From Bosea sp. RAC05 (GTDB lineage Bacteria > Pseudomonadota > Alphaproteobacteria > Rhizobiales > Beijerinckiaceae): DNA of 64,000 bases. Of this stretch, positions 1 to 9,404 are shown one piece after another. The DNA lies in contig NZ_CP016464.1 of NCBI RefSeq assembly GCF_001713455.1, forward strand, positions 3,458,001-3,522,000, given 5' to 3'. The notes beneath the pieces are model-generated. The model made no database searches, was not told where the DNA came from, and saw only the letters and a list, made by a program, of their open reading frames with translations. Every line of letters begins with the position of its first letter. Within the stretch, counting starts at the first letter, position 1. Made by a program: the position numbers and the translations under genes.

Positions 1-49
1 GCCGTCGGGACGGGACAACCCGCTGGCCGCCGGCTAAACCGGGCCGACC

Positions 50-1042
50 TCAGGAACTGATCGCCTGCTCGAAGGCAGCGGCGAAACGCTTGGTCGCGTT
101 ATCGCGCGCATGCAGTTCGTCGAACCACTCGTCGGCATGGGCCGACTTCCGGAGATCGACGTAGATGACGGCACCGTTGGACCCGTCGGCAAACTGCTTC
201 AGCCGACTGTTGAAGGCATCGATCATCACCTTGATCACGGCCTTGCACAGCGGAGCCTTGTGGACCGGATCAAGCCCGCGAAAGGTCATCGCATTCCCGA
301 GCCAGTGTCCGTTCTGCTGCGGGATCACATAGTCATAGCCGTGTATGACCAACTTCGTCTTCGGCGACTCGCGCACGACGATCTTCAGCAACGCCCGATA
401 GTGCCCCATGACGCGGTCGAGCGCGTCCACGAACAGGTCGTTGATGTACCACGGCGCGTCGCTGGGAAGGGCGTGGCCGACATCGAATTGCCTCAGGAAG
501 AGCTCGAGTTTGCCGCCGCCGACGATGTCGTTGCCACCGCCCGAAAACAGGAAATGCTTGAAGGCCTTGGTTCGCAACGGCTTCACGAACTGCTTGGCGG
601 CAATCATGCCTTCGAGCGTGTCGCCCCATTGCGCCAGCGTGACGACCGCATGCCGCTCTCCCAGGAAATCGACCAGCGTTCGCGGATAGATGAAGGGAAG
701 ATCGAACCAGGAATCGCCCTCGGCGAGAATGGTGGCGCCAGCCTCGGCCGCAGCGATCGCCTCGCCGCTCGTAACGGCCTTTCGCGCGAAGAACGGGCCA
801 GGCACGGCGTGGCGCAGGGCCGCGGAGCTGCGACCAATGTCTCGCGCCAGTGCGGACGCCAGAACACTGGCCGAGCCCCGCAGCGCGGTCACATTGACGG
901 TCTTCGGATTAAACCGGACCGCCGGCTCGAACGGCGTGCCGGCCGAAACGTCCGGCAGGAAGTAGCGTCCGGCGGCTTCGGCTGTCAGCGTCCCGGCTTC
1001 GGCTTGGGCAAGCAACTGTGATAGTGAGAGCTTCACGACCAT
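50..1042 (-). CDS. SGNH/GDSL-type hydrolase family protein
   Basis: Probable serine esterase or lipase of the SGNH fold, 330 aa, substrate unknown. The block I motif GDSWFD lies near residue 109, block III appears as GGGND near residue 168, and the C-terminal DELH supplies the Asp-x-x-His of block V, so the catalytic set looks complete. No signal peptide is evident, so a cytoplasmic location is likely. The start is ATG with a GGAGGG ribosome site 7 nt upstream. It is divergent from radC with about 50 nt between the starts. The family call rests on motifs; the physiological role is not visible. Confidence 0.75.
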   Translation of the reverse strand: MVVKLSLSQLLAQAEAGTLTAEAAGRYFLPDVSAGTPFEPAVRFNPKTVNVTALRGSASVLASALARDIGRSSAALRHAVPGPFFARKAVTSGEAIAAAEAGATILAEGDSWFDLPFIYPRTLVDFLGERHAVVTLAQWGDTLEGMIAAKQFVKPLRTKAFKHFLFSGGGNDIVGGGKLELFLRQFDVGHALPSDAPWYINDLFVDALDRVMGHYRALLKIVVRESPKTKLVIHGYDYVIPQQNGHWLGNAMTFRGLDPVHKAPLCKAVIKVMIDAFNSRLKQFADGSNGAVIYVDLRKSAHADEWFDELHARDNATKRFAAAFEQAISS

Positions 1043-1094
1043 CTCAATCCCTCCGGATTGTGCTTTCCAACGATCAAATCAGACGCTGCGAAAC

Positions 1095-1805
1095 GTGTCA
1101 AAAAGAAAGAATGCCGACGGAGAACACAACCAGGAGCCGCATTACCTCGGCCATCGCGAGCGGCTGCGCACCCGCTTCCAGGAGGCGGGCGCCGACACCC
1201 TGCCCGACTACGAACTGCTCGAACTGCTGCTCTTCCGCTCGATCCCGCAGCGCGACGTCAAGCCGCTCGCCAAGGAGCTGATCGCGCGCTTCGGCTCCTT
1301 CGCCGAGGTGCTCGGCGCGCCGGCGGCGCGGCTGACCGAGGTCAAGGGCATCGGCGAGGGCGTCGCGCTCGATCTGAAGGTGGTCGAGGCGGCCCTGCAG
1401 CGCATGGCCAGGGGCGCCGTCACGCGGCGCACCGTGCTGTCCTCCTGGTCGGCGGTGCTCGACTACTGCCGCACGACCATGGCCTTTGCCGAGCGCGAGC
1501 AGTTCCGTCTGCTCTTCCTCGACAAGAAGAACGCCGTCATCGCCGACGAGGTGCAGCAGACCGGCACGGTCGACCACACACCGGTCTACCCGCGCGAGGT
1601 CGTGAGGCGCGCCCTCGAACTCTCCGCCTCGGCGATCATCCTGGTCCACAACCACCCCTCGGGCGACCCGACGCCCTCGGCCGCCGACGTCAAGATGACC
1701 CGCGAACTCGTTGATATCGCAAAGCCCTTGGGCATCGCGATCCACGACCACGTCATCGTCGGCCGCGACGGCCATGCGAGCTTCCGCGGGCTGGGGCTGA
1801 TCTGA
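1095..1805 (+). CDS. radC: RadC family JAB/MPN-domain protein
   Basis: RadC-like protein of 236 aa. An N-terminal helix-hairpin-helix region (motif VKGIGEG, about residues 83-89) is followed by the RadC/JAB metalloprotease-like domain. The JAMM-type signature [11 protein letters not shown] with a following Asp is intact near residues 182-195. Historically linked to DNA repair, but the true function of RadC is unsettled. The chosen start is GTG at 1095. No in-frame ATG gives the usual N-terminus, and the conserved GHRERLR segment follows at about residue 19. It stands alone, divergent from the SGNH hydrolase gene. Confidence 0.9.
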   Translation: MSKRKNADGEHNQEPHYLGHRERLRTRFQEAGADTLPDYELLELLLFRSIPQRDVKPLAKELIARFGSFAEVLGAPAARLTEVKGIGEGVALDLKVVEAALQRMARGAVTRRTVLSSWSAVLDYCRTTMAFAEREQFRLLFLDKKNAVIADEVQQTGTVDHTPVYPREVVRRALELSASAIILVHNHPSGDPTPSAADVKMTRELVDIAKPLGIAIHDHVIVGRDGHASFRGLGLI

Positions 1806-1926
1806 AGCGCCCCCGTCCGGAGCCGCCTACGAAATGGGCAGCTCAGCCGAAGGGCTTGGCATCAGCCCCCTTTCCGAACGCGCGTGAATAGGCATAGGCT
1901 GGACCAAACGGGGGAAAGACGCCTGC

Positions 1927-3342
1927 ATGGTCGCGTTCGATGAGATGACGGGGACGGAGGGCGATGTCCGGCAGGCCTATACGGCACTGGACCGCTGGCT
2001 GAAGGAAGCGCCGCCGGAGATGCTGGCGCTGCGGCGCAGCCAGGCCGAACTCTTCTTCCGACGCATCGGAATCACCTTCGCCGTCTATGGCGACGAGGAA
2101 TCGACCGAGCGCCTGATTCCCTTCGACATCATTCCGCGCGTGCTGACCAAGCCGGAATGGACCAAGCTCGAGGCCGGCCTGCGCCAGCGCGTCACCGCAC
2201 TCAACATGTTCCTGGCCGATGTCTACGGCCCCAGGGAATGCATCAAGGCCGGCATCATCCCGGCCGATCTGGTCTATCGCAACGCCTGCTACCAGCTCGA
2301 GATGGTCGATTTCCAGGTGCCGCACGGCATCTACTGCCACATCGCCGGCATCGACATCGTCCGCGTCGATGCCGACACCTTCTACGTGCTGGAGGACAAT
2401 GCCCGCACCCCGTCCGGCGTCTCCTACATGATGGAGAACCGCGAGGTGATGCTGCGGCTCTTCCCGGAGCTCTTCGCCACGCATCGCGTCGCGCCGGTCG
2501 ACAACTATCCCGACCAGCTGCTGGCGACGCTGCGCTCGGTCGCGCCGCGCTCCTCCTCCGCCGACCCCAACATCTGCCTGCTGACGCCCGGCCAGTACAA
2601 CTCGGCCTTCTACGAGCACTCCTTCCTCGCCGACAAGCTCGGCGTCGAGCTGGTCGAGGGCTCGGACCTGCTGGTCAAGGACGACGTGGTCTATATGCGG
2701 ACCACGCAGGGTCCCAAGCGCGTCGACGTGATCTACCGGCGCATCGACGACGAATTCATCGACCCGCTCGTCTTCCGCAGCGACTCGGTGCTCGGCGTGC
2801 CCGGGCTGATCGGCGCCTACAAGGCCGGCAACGTCACGCTCGCCAACGCGGTCGGCACCGGCGTCGCCGACGACAAGGCGGTCTACAGCTACATGCCCGA
2901 GATCGTGAAGTTCTTCACCGGCGAGGAGCCGATCCTGAAGAACGTACCGACCTGGCGCTGCCGCGAGCCCGAAGCCAACGCCTATGTGCTCGACAATCTC
3001 GAGCAGCTGGTCGTCAAGGAGGTCAACGGCTCGGGCGGCTACGGCATGCTCGTCGGCCCCCACGCCAACAAGGCTCAGCTCGAAACCTTCCGCCGCAAGC
3101 TCAAGGCCCAGCCGGAGGGTTTCATCGCCCAGCCGACGCTGGCGCTCTCCACCTGCCCGACCTTCGTGGCGTCGGGCGTGGCGCCGCGCCATGTCGATCT
3201 GCGGCCCTATGTGCTGTCGGGCGCTAACGGCATCTCCTGCGTGCCGGGCGGCCTGACCCGCGTCGCCCTCAAGGAAGGCTCCCTCGTCGTCAACTCCAGC
3301 CAGGGCGGCGGCACCAAGGATACCTGGGTGCTCGATGCCTGA
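1927..3342 (+). CDS. circularly permuted type 2 ATP-grasp protein (COG2308)
   Basis: 471-aa member of the circularly permuted ATP-grasp family (formerly DUF404/407), predicted to form amide or peptide bonds using ATP. Typical segments are YGPRECIKAGIIP early, the LEDNARTPSGVSY motif near residue 158, RRIDDEFIDPL near 278, and VKEVNGSGGYGM near 364. It is the first gene of a four-part cluster (ATP-grasp, alpha-E, transglutaminase-fold, Anbu peptidase). That arrangement is known from comparative genomics and predicted to make and process a peptide or peptide tag; the product is unknown. ATG start; the next gene follows by overlap or within 75 nt. Confidence 0.9.
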   Translation: MVAFDEMTGTEGDVRQAYTALDRWLKEAPPEMLALRRSQAELFFRRIGITFAVYGDEESTERLIPFDIIPRVLTKPEWTKLEAGLRQRVTALNMFLADVYGPRECIKAGIIPADLVYRNACYQLEMVDFQVPHGIYCHIAGIDIVRVDADTFYVLEDNARTPSGVSYMMENREVMLRLFPELFATHRVAPVDNYPDQLLATLRSVAPRSSSADPNICLLTPGQYNSAFYEHSFLADKLGVELVEGSDLLVKDDVVYMRTTQGPKRVDVIYRRIDDEFIDPLVFRSDSVLGVPGLIGAYKAGNVTLANAVGTGVADDKAVYSYMPEIVKFFTGEEPILKNVPTWRCREPEANAYVLDNLEQLVVKEVNGSGGYGMLVGPHANKAQLETFRRKLKAQPEGFIAQPTLALSTCPTFVASGVAPRHVDLRPYVLSGANGISCVPGGLTRVALKEGSLVVNSSQGGGTKDTWVLDA

Positions 3343-3415
3343 TCTCGGCACCGGCTCCCTGTTCCAACGATCTGTCGACCCCTCCCGCCTCGTCGCCAAA
3401 AGGCCCGATCTGACT

Positions 3416-4357
3416 ATGCTCTCGCGCACCGCCGACAGCCTCTACTGGGTCTCCCGCTACGTCGAGCGGGCGGAATACCTCGCCCGCATCCTCGACGCGA
3501 CGATGCGGCTGTCCAACCTGCCCTCCTCCTATGGCGGCGCCGGCAGCGAGTGGCAGAGCGCGGTCGCCACCGCCGGCTGCGACGAGGCCTTCGCCAAGGC
3601 CTATGGCGAGGCCAATGAGCGCAATGTCTGCGACTTCCTGACCTTCAACCCCGACAACCCCTCCTCGATCCGCAACTGCCTGGCGCTCGCCCGCTCCAAT
3701 GCGCGCGGGGTCCGCACGGCGCTGACCTCGGAGATGTGGGATGCGCTCAACGGCGCCTGGCTCGAGCTGCAGCGCTTCGAGAAGAAGCGCATGGACCGCG
3801 AGGAGTTCGCCCGCTTCCTCGACTGGGTGAAGAACGTCTCGCTCGTCTTCGACGGCTCGGCCTACCGCACCATGCTGCGCGACGACGGCTACTGGTTCTC
3901 GCGGCTCGGCGTCTATGTCGAGCGGGCCGACAACACCGCCCGCATTCTCGACGTGAAATACCATGTGCTGCTGCCGGCCAACGAGCAGGTCGGCGGGTCG
4001 CTCGACTATTTCCAGTGGACCACCGTGCTGCGCGAGGTCTCGGCGCTCACCGCCTATCACTGGGTCTATCGCGAGGCCGTGAAGCCGCTGCTGATCGCCG
4101 ACCTTCTGATCCTCAACCGGCGCATGCCGCGCTCGCTGGCCGCCTGCTACGAGAACATCTCGCGCTTCCTCGACCTGCTCGGCGATTCCTATGGCCGCCA
4201 GGGCCCGGCCCAGCGGCAGGCGCGCAAGACGCTCGCCAATCTCTCGAGCACCAGCATCGACGACGTCTTCCAGCACGGGCTGCACGAGTTCATCGAGGAC
4301 TTCATCACCGAGAACAACCGGCTCGGCGGCACCATTTTCGAGCAGTACCTGCAGTGA
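3416..4357 (+). CDS. alpha-E domain-containing protein (COG2307)
   Basis: All-helical alpha-E protein, 313 aa from this start, which begins with the family-typical MLSRTADSLYWVSRY followed by VERAEYLARILD. An in-frame ATG at 3335 overlaps the ATP-grasp stop and would add 27 untypical residues, so 3416 is preferred although translational coupling from 3335 is possible. A second RLGVYVERADNTARILD repeat-like segment lies in the middle. Members of this family accompany the permuted ATP-grasp ligase and Anbu peptidase and are thought to assist peptide ligation. The biochemical role is not established. Confidence 0.88.
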   Translation: MLSRTADSLYWVSRYVERAEYLARILDATMRLSNLPSSYGGAGSEWQSAVATAGCDEAFAKAYGEANERNVCDFLTFNPDNPSSIRNCLALARSNARGVRTALTSEMWDALNGAWLELQRFEKKRMDREEFARFLDWVKNVSLVFDGSAYRTMLRDDGYWFSRLGVYVERADNTARILDVKYHVLLPANEQVGGSLDYFQWTTVLREVSALTAYHWVYREAVKPLLIADLLILNRRMPRSLAACYENISRFLDLLGDSYGRQGPAQRQARKTLANLSSTSIDDVFQHGLHEFIEDFITENNRLGGTIFEQYLQ

Positions 4358-4596
4358 CCCTATACATTACGTCCCTGTTCATCTCGGTATCAACGCCGAC
4401 ATTAGCCAGCGACGTTTACACGTTGTATAGAAACTCACCTGCAGACAGTTCAATGCGCGCTCACATAGCAACATTCGATGCAGATGAGAAAAATCCCTAC
4501 AATCAAGAAAACTGCTGGCTGACACAGCGCCTATTTGCTCAGCAGAATGGCGCCCAAGTAAGATTCTGGTGCGAGAAGGGGCGCTTCCGTCAATAG
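4354..4596 (+). CDS. small AT-rich hypothetical, probably secreted
   Basis: An 80-aa ORF starting at GTG, whose start overlaps the alpha-E stop codon (GTGA). The first ~19 residues are hydrophobic and end in TLAS, resembling a weak signal peptide without a charged N-region. The mature part begins DVYTLYRNS and contains MRAHIATFDA, YNQENC and a C-terminal FWCEKGRFRQ with two Cys. The pattern is recalled from small hypothetical proteins of Hyphomicrobiales (from memory, unsearched). Base composition is clearly more AT-rich than the flanking cluster. An internal ATG at 4453 is an alternative start that would lose the signal. No function is assigned. Confidence 0.6.
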   Translation: MTLYITSLFISVSTPTLASDVYTLYRNSPADSSMRAHIATFDADEKNPYNQENCWLTQRLFAQQNGAQVRFWCEKGRFRQ

Positions 4597-4676
4597 CAGC
4601 CTATGGTTAGGCCGCCTGACTTCAGCTATGAGATACATCACAAACGTCAGCAGATATTTAGATTGAACGCGGAACG

Positions 4677-5504
4677 ATGCGGATCAGGATTTCTCACGCG
4701 ATCAGCTACGTCTATGCCGAGCCGGCGCGGCATATCACGCAGATCCTGCGGCTGACCCCGCGCGACCATGACGGCCAGCACGTCATGTCCTGGCGCATCG
4801 AGCCGACCATCGACGGGCGACTGCGCGCGACGCAGGACCCCTTCGGCAACATCGTCCACACCTTCTCGGCCGACGGACCGATCGCCGACATGGCGATCCA
4901 GGTCGAGGGGCTGATCGAGACCACCGATCTCGCCGGCATCGTCCGCGGCGTCACCGAGCGCGTGCCGGTCGAGGTCTTCCGCCGCGACACATTGCTGACG
5001 ATGCCCGATGCGGCGCTCACCGCCTTCGCGGAGGACGTCACCCGCGCCGCCGAAACGCCGCTGTCGAAGATGCATGCGCTGATGGAGGCGCTGCACGAGA
5101 CCCTGCCCTGCATCGAGACTGGGCAGCGCACCGGCCTCGGCGCCGCGGCCGCCTTCGCCGCCGGGGAGAGCATCCCGCAGGACATGGCCCATGTCTTCAT
5201 GACCTGCGCGCGCCATCTCGACGTCCCGGCCCGCTACGTCTCCGGCTATGTCGCCCAGTCCGACACCCTGCCCCATGCCAACGGCGCCCATGCCTGGGCC
5301 GAGGTCCATCTCGACGACTATGGCTGGATCGGCTTCGACCCCGCCAACGGCCTGTGCCCGATCGACACCCATGTCCGCGTCGCCGCCGGGCTCGATTTCG
5401 CGGATGCGGCACCCGTGCGCGGGGCGCGCAAGGGCGGCGACGGCGAGGCGCTCGCCGTGCGCGTCAGCGCCCGCAACGCCGACGGGCGCGCCGCGAACCA
5501 GTAG
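4677..5504 (+). CDS. transglutaminase-fold protein lacking the catalytic Cys
   Basis: 275-aa protein with the bacterial transglutaminase-like N-terminal domain (MRIRISH...) and transglutaminase core (COG1305). The catalytic His205 (GAHAWAEVH) and Asp221 (GFDPANG) are present. The nucleophile motif, normally GVCQDxAH, reads SIPQDMAH, so the Cys position is Pro167. It is therefore predicted inactive as a cysteine enzyme, yet the fold, length and C-terminal VRGARKGGDGE tail are well kept. It sits between the alpha-E gene and the Anbu peptidase gene, the usual place for this family. A structural or scaffold role is an inference. Confidence 0.85.
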   Translation: MRIRISHAISYVYAEPARHITQILRLTPRDHDGQHVMSWRIEPTIDGRLRATQDPFGNIVHTFSADGPIADMAIQVEGLIETTDLAGIVRGVTERVPVEVFRRDTLLTMPDAALTAFAEDVTRAAETPLSKMHALMEALHETLPCIETGQRTGLGAAAAFAAGESIPQDMAHVFMTCARHLDVPARYVSGYVAQSDTLPHANGAHAWAEVHLDDYGWIGFDPANGLCPIDTHVRVAAGLDFADAAPVRGARKGGDGEALAVRVSARNADGRAANQ

Positions 5505-5614
5505 CCGTTCCGCCCCCCGGGACCGCGCCCCCGGCCGCAGCGGCATGGCTGGCGGGGCGCCCGGCGATGTGCGACGACAGCGCCACCCGCTTTCGCCAGA
5601 CCAGGATCGATCCC

Positions 5615-6364
5615 TTGACCTATTGCGCCGGAATCCTCGTTCAGGACGGGCTCGTCATGATCGCCGATACCCGCACCAATGCGGGGCTCGACGACATCTC
5701 GACCTTCCGCAAGCTGCATGTCTTCTCCTGGCCGGGCGACCGCACCTTCGGGCTGATGACCGCCGGCAACCTCTCGGTCACGCAGTCCGTGGTCAGCCTG
5801 CTGCACGAGGGCCTGCCCAATCCCGAAACCGGCGAGAGCGACACCCTGCAGGGCGTGACCTCGATGTTCCGGGCCGCCCAGCTCGTCGGCCGCGCCATCC
5901 GCCATGTCCGGGCCGAGGACGGCCCGGCGCTGAAGGAAGCCGGCGTGAAATTCGACGTCACGATGCTGTTCGGCGGGCAGATCAGGGGACAGCCGATGCG
6001 GCTGTTCATGATCTATGGCGCCGGCAACTTCATCGAATGCGGCATGGATGCGCCCTTCCTGCAGATCGGCGAGCACAAATACGGCAAGCCGATCCTCGAC
6101 CGCGCCATCACCTACAGGACCCATCTCTACGACGCGCTCAAGGTCGGGTTGATCTCGATGGACTCGACGATGCGCTCCAATCTCGGCGTCGGCCTGCCGA
6201 TCGACCTCATGGTCATGCGGCGCGATGCGGACGAACCCGAGCTGACCCGCCGCATCGAGGCCGGCGAGCCCTATTTCCACGATCTGCGCGAGCGCTGGTC
6301 GGCGGCCCTGCGCGCGGCGCACACCGCGATCCCCAGACCGCCCTACGAACCCAAGAAGGATTGA
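5615..6364 (+). CDS. Anbu / proteasome-type protease (COG3484)
   Basis: Ancestral proteasome beta-subunit-like Ntn hydrolase (Anbu), 249 aa from a TTG start. This start places Thr at residue 2, followed by YCAGILVQDGL, exactly where the family exposes an N-terminal Thr nucleophile once Met is removed. AGGA lies 8 nt upstream. Conserved DTRTNAGLDDIS and TAGNLS segments follow, then YGKPILDR near the C-terminal half. An ATG at 5567 would add 16 residues and bury the nucleophile. As last gene of the ATP-grasp/alpha-E/transglutaminase cluster it probably hydrolyses the product or its conjugates. Confidence 0.88.
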   Translation: MTYCAGILVQDGLVMIADTRTNAGLDDISTFRKLHVFSWPGDRTFGLMTAGNLSVTQSVVSLLHEGLPNPETGESDTLQGVTSMFRAAQLVGRAIRHVRAEDGPALKEAGVKFDVTMLFGGQIRGQPMRLFMIYGAGNFIECGMDAPFLQIGEHKYGKPILDRAITYRTHLYDALKVGLISMDSTMRSNLGVGLPIDLMVMRRDADEPELTRRIEAGEPYFHDLRERWSAALRAAHTAIPRPPYEPKKD

Positions 6365-6466
6365 GAAAGAGCCTCGCAGATAGCTCGACGATGCTCAGAT
6401 ACGTCAACGGGATATCAAGATATCCCTGCGAAGGTTCGGCTCAACTTGGCCGCTCCAGGACCTCTG

Positions 6467-8692
6467 ATGTCGTCGCCTTCCGTGGGGAAACTGACCAACG
6501 CCGACGCATCCGCCCGGATGCTGAAGAGTTCGGTCGCGACGCTGGGCTGCGCCTTCGCGATGGTGATCGCCGCCGCCGTCGCCGTCGTGCTCGCAATCAC
6601 CAGCGACGCCAACCGCCTCGAGGCCGAGCGCCAGCGCGACCGGATCGATGCCGCCATCGAGAGCCAGGTTCGCCTGCGCGAGCTGCGCTTCCAGAGCCTC
6701 GCCGCCGCCGGTGACCTGCAGACGCCCTTCGCGGGACCCGATCCGCTGGCGGCCATGCAGGCCGCGCTGATGCGCCTCGGCAGCCGCTTCCTTGAATTCG
6801 ACGGAGCCTATATCGTCTCCGCTTCCGGCATCGTCTTCGCCGGCATCGAGGGCGACAGCCCGTCGGGCCAGGTCGGCTATGACGGGCTGAAGCATTTCAG
6901 CCCCGCTCTGCCGGGTGGCTCGAAGACGGCGCCGGCCCTGCGCAGGCTCCCCGACATGCGCGGCGGACCGGGCATGACGGCCTGGTCGATGACCCATGAC
7001 GGCTTCGACACCGTCAGCGTGATGGTGATGGATGTCCCGGCGCGCCAGGGCTCTCTGGTGCAACTGCTGGGGCCGCTCAAGATCGTCGGCTACCGCCGCG
7101 TCACCTCGACCATGCTCGCCGAACTGTCGCACCGCTACCGGGTCGCCAACATCCGCATCGTCAGCGAGATGCCGGCCGATCCGCTGTCTCGGCGCGCGAT
7201 CCCCGCGCCCGACGGCGGCGTCCGCGCCTGGCTGAGCTGGACGCCCGAGCGGCCGGGCGACGCGATGCTGCGCCAGTTCGTCTGGGCGCTGGCGGGCGTT
7301 GGCCTTCTCTTCGGCTGCATCTTCGCCTTCGTCGTGCAGAGGCTGCGCGGCGCGGCCCAGCAGATCGCGCTCCGCGAAAGCCAGATCCAGCGCCTTGCCG
7401 GACAGGACGAGCTGTCGCTGCTGCCGAACCGGCGCACCTTCGACCTCAGGCTGGACCAGGAACTCGCCCATCTCGGCCGGACCGGCAAGGGCCTGGCGGT
7501 GCTGCTGATCGACCTCGATCGCTTCAAGGCGGTCAATGACACCTATGGCCACACCGCCGGCGACGAGCTGATCCGGCAGGTCGCCCAGCGGCTCTCGCGC
7601 GTGGTCAGGAGCGGCGACACCGTCGCGCGCATCGGCGGCGACGAATTCGGCATCATCCAGACGCATGCCAGCTTCCCGGCCGGCTGCGCCGCGCTGGGCG
7701 AGCGCATTCTGGAGGCCCTCACCGAGCCCTTCATCATCATGGGCGTGGCGACGACGATCGGCTGCTCGATCGGCATCGCACTCGCCCCCGAGGACGCCAC
7801 GGACCGCGAAGCCCTGCTGCGGCTGGCCGACACCGCGCTCTACCAGTCGAAGAACGGCGGTCGCAACCGCTACTCCTTCTTCGAGGCGCAGATGAACCGC
7901 ACGCTGGCGCTCAAGCGCATGGTCGAGGAGGATCTGCGCCGCGCCATCGAGAACGACGAGCTGCTGCTGCATTACCAGCCACAGGTTTCCGTCGACGGCG
8001 CCACCATCGTCGGCGTCGAGGCGCTGGTGCGCTGGAACCACCCCGAGCACGGCATGGTGCCGCCCTCCGAATTCATCGGCATCGCCGAGGAGCGCGGCCT
8101 GATCGTGCCGCTGAGCGAATGGGTTCTGCGTCAGGCCTGCAAGGAGGCGAAGCGCTGGGACGGCATCCGCCTCGCCGTCAACGTCTCGCCGATCCAGTTC
8201 CGCCACAAGGACTTCGTCGCCAACGTCATCCGCGTGCTCGACGAGACGGGCTTCGATCCCAGCCGGCTCGAGCTCGAACTGACCGAAGGCGTGGTCGTCG
8301 ACGATGCCGATGCCGCCGAGGCCGCGATGATGGACCTGCGCGCCCATGGGGTTTGCCTGGCGCTGGACGATTTCGGCACCGGCTATTCGAGCCTGATCTA
8401 TCTGCGCCGCTTTGCCTTCGACAAGATCAAGATCGACCGCTCCTTCCTCGAATACATGGAAACGACGGGCGAATCCGCGATCCTCGTCCATTCGATCGCC
8501 CATCTCGGCCGCGCGCTCGGCCTGCGGGTCTGCGCCGAGGGCGTCGAGACCGCCGAGCAGCACCGCTTCCTGCAGGCCATCGGCTGCCACGAGCTGCAGG
8601 GTTTCCTGTTCTCCAAGGGCGTGCCGGCCGACGAGATCGACGCCCTCCTCACCCGCGAGAAGCCCTTCGCCACCGTGCTGGCCGCCGCCTGA
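6467..8692 (+). CDS. membrane GGDEF/EAL cyclic-di-GMP protein
   Basis: 741-aa bifunctional-type c-di-GMP protein. An N-terminal membrane helix (about residues 21-45) precedes a periplasmic CHASE4-like sensory region, a second helix (about 275-300) and then GGDEF and EAL domains. The GGDEF motif is intact at residue 390 with an RSGD inhibitory site five residues before it. The EAL motif is intact at 518 (VEALVRWNHP), and downstream NVSPIQF, LDDFGTGYSSL and KIDRSF are present. Synthase and phosphodiesterase activity are both possible. The ATG start at 6467 has AGGA 6 nt upstream; a TTG at 6446 is less likely. Confidence 0.93.
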   Translation: MSSPSVGKLTNADASARMLKSSVATLGCAFAMVIAAAVAVVLAITSDANRLEAERQRDRIDAAIESQVRLRELRFQSLAAAGDLQTPFAGPDPLAAMQAALMRLGSRFLEFDGAYIVSASGIVFAGIEGDSPSGQVGYDGLKHFSPALPGGSKTAPALRRLPDMRGGPGMTAWSMTHDGFDTVSVMVMDVPARQGSLVQLLGPLKIVGYRRVTSTMLAELSHRYRVANIRIVSEMPADPLSRRAIPAPDGGVRAWLSWTPERPGDAMLRQFVWALAGVGLLFGCIFAFVVQRLRGAAQQIALRESQIQRLAGQDELSLLPNRRTFDLRLDQELAHLGRTGKGLAVLLIDLDRFKAVNDTYGHTAGDELIRQVAQRLSRVVRSGDTVARIGGDEFGIIQTHASFPAGCAALGERILEALTEPFIIMGVATTIGCSIGIALAPEDATDREALLRLADTALYQSKNGGRNRYSFFEAQMNRTLALKRMVEEDLRRAIENDELLLHYQPQVSVDGATIVGVEALVRWNHPEHGMVPPSEFIGIAEERGLIVPLSEWVLRQACKEAKRWDGIRLAVNVSPIQFRHKDFVANVIRVLDETGFDPSRLELELTEGVVVDDADAAEAAMMDLRAHGVCLALDDFGTGYSSLIYLRRFAFDKIKIDRSFLEYMETTGESAILVHSIAHLGRALGLRVCAEGVETAEQHRFLQAIGCHELQGFLFSKGVPADEIDALLTREKPFATVLAAA

Positions 8693-8725
8693 GGGAAAAG
8701 CGCCGCTCCCGCAGTGCGAGCGGGG

Positions 8726-9325
8726 TCAGAAGAACAGCCCGTGGATCCCGCTGAAGATCGCGTAGGCGAAACCGGCGCTCAGCACGAGGCCGACGGCGCC
8801 GAACGCCGCTCCCGCGAGGATCAGCAGGCCGTCGCGCTCGACCAGGCCGAGCCCGACCAGACAGACCGCGAGGCCGAGCGGGATCTGCCCGATGAAGGGG
8901 GCGGCAACGACGAGCCCGAGCGCCAGCACCAGGATCAGGAGGCCGATCACGGGGATGGCATAGCGGCTGCCCAGCACCGTCAGCCTCGGCCGCGAGATCC
9001 GCTCCAGCCGGACCAGCAGCGGCACCGCCCGGTCCACCGCCCGGGTCAGCACCGGCTTGCCGATGCTGCGCGAGAGCAGCGCCGGCGGCAGCCAGGGGAT
9101 GACGCGGCCGGTCAGCATCTGAATGGCGACGAAGATCAGGACCAGCCCGCAGACCAGCGGGATCGGCGGCGGCATCGGCAGGCAGTTGGGCAGGCCGAGC
9201 AGCACGACGAGCAGCGCGTAGGCGCGGTCCTTTAGCGCCGCGACGATCGAGCCGACCGCGATGCGGTCTCCCGGCAGCGCCGCCAGCGCCGTCAGGATCC
9301 CGGAGGTGCGTAGGGGTGATGACAA
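8726..9325 (-). CDS. exoD: exopolysaccharide biosynthesis protein ExoD family
   Basis: 199-aa integral membrane protein of the ExoD family, with the characteristic LLGLPNCLPMPPPIP segment and four to five hydrophobic helices. The family takes its name from a Sinorhizobium gene affecting exopolysaccharide and alkali tolerance; the molecular role is unknown. The start is a TTG, chosen because the conserved TSGILTALAALPGDRI stretch begins a few residues later; its ribosome site is weak. It is convergent with the GGDEF/EAL gene (33 nt apart), which may link it loosely to surface-polysaccharide control. Confidence 0.82.
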   Translation of the reverse strand: MSSPLRTSGILTALAALPGDRIAVGSIVAALKDRAYALLVVLLGLPNCLPMPPPIPLVCGLVLIFVAIQMLTGRVIPWLPPALLSRSIGKPVLTRAVDRAVPLLVRLERISRPRLTVLGSRYAIPVIGLLILVLALGLVVAAPFIGQIPLGLAVCLVGLGLVERDGLLILAGAAFGAVGLVLSAGFAYAIFSGIHGLFF

Positions 9326-9404
9326 GAGACCGGGCCGGGCCGTGGCAGGACCAGCGGCCTAGCACGCGGCGCGCGCCGGCAACAAGCGGCGCCGACGCGC
9401 GCGC

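Noticed and set aside
1843..3429. Long minus-strand frame opposite the ATP-grasp gene
   Set aside because: No family features; the ATP-grasp reading is well supported on the other strand.
6404..8590. 728-codon open frame on the minus strand opposite the GGDEF/EAL gene
   Set aside because: High-GC shadow; its translation is Arg/Asp/Gly-rich without domains, while the plus strand carries complete GGDEF and EAL motifs.
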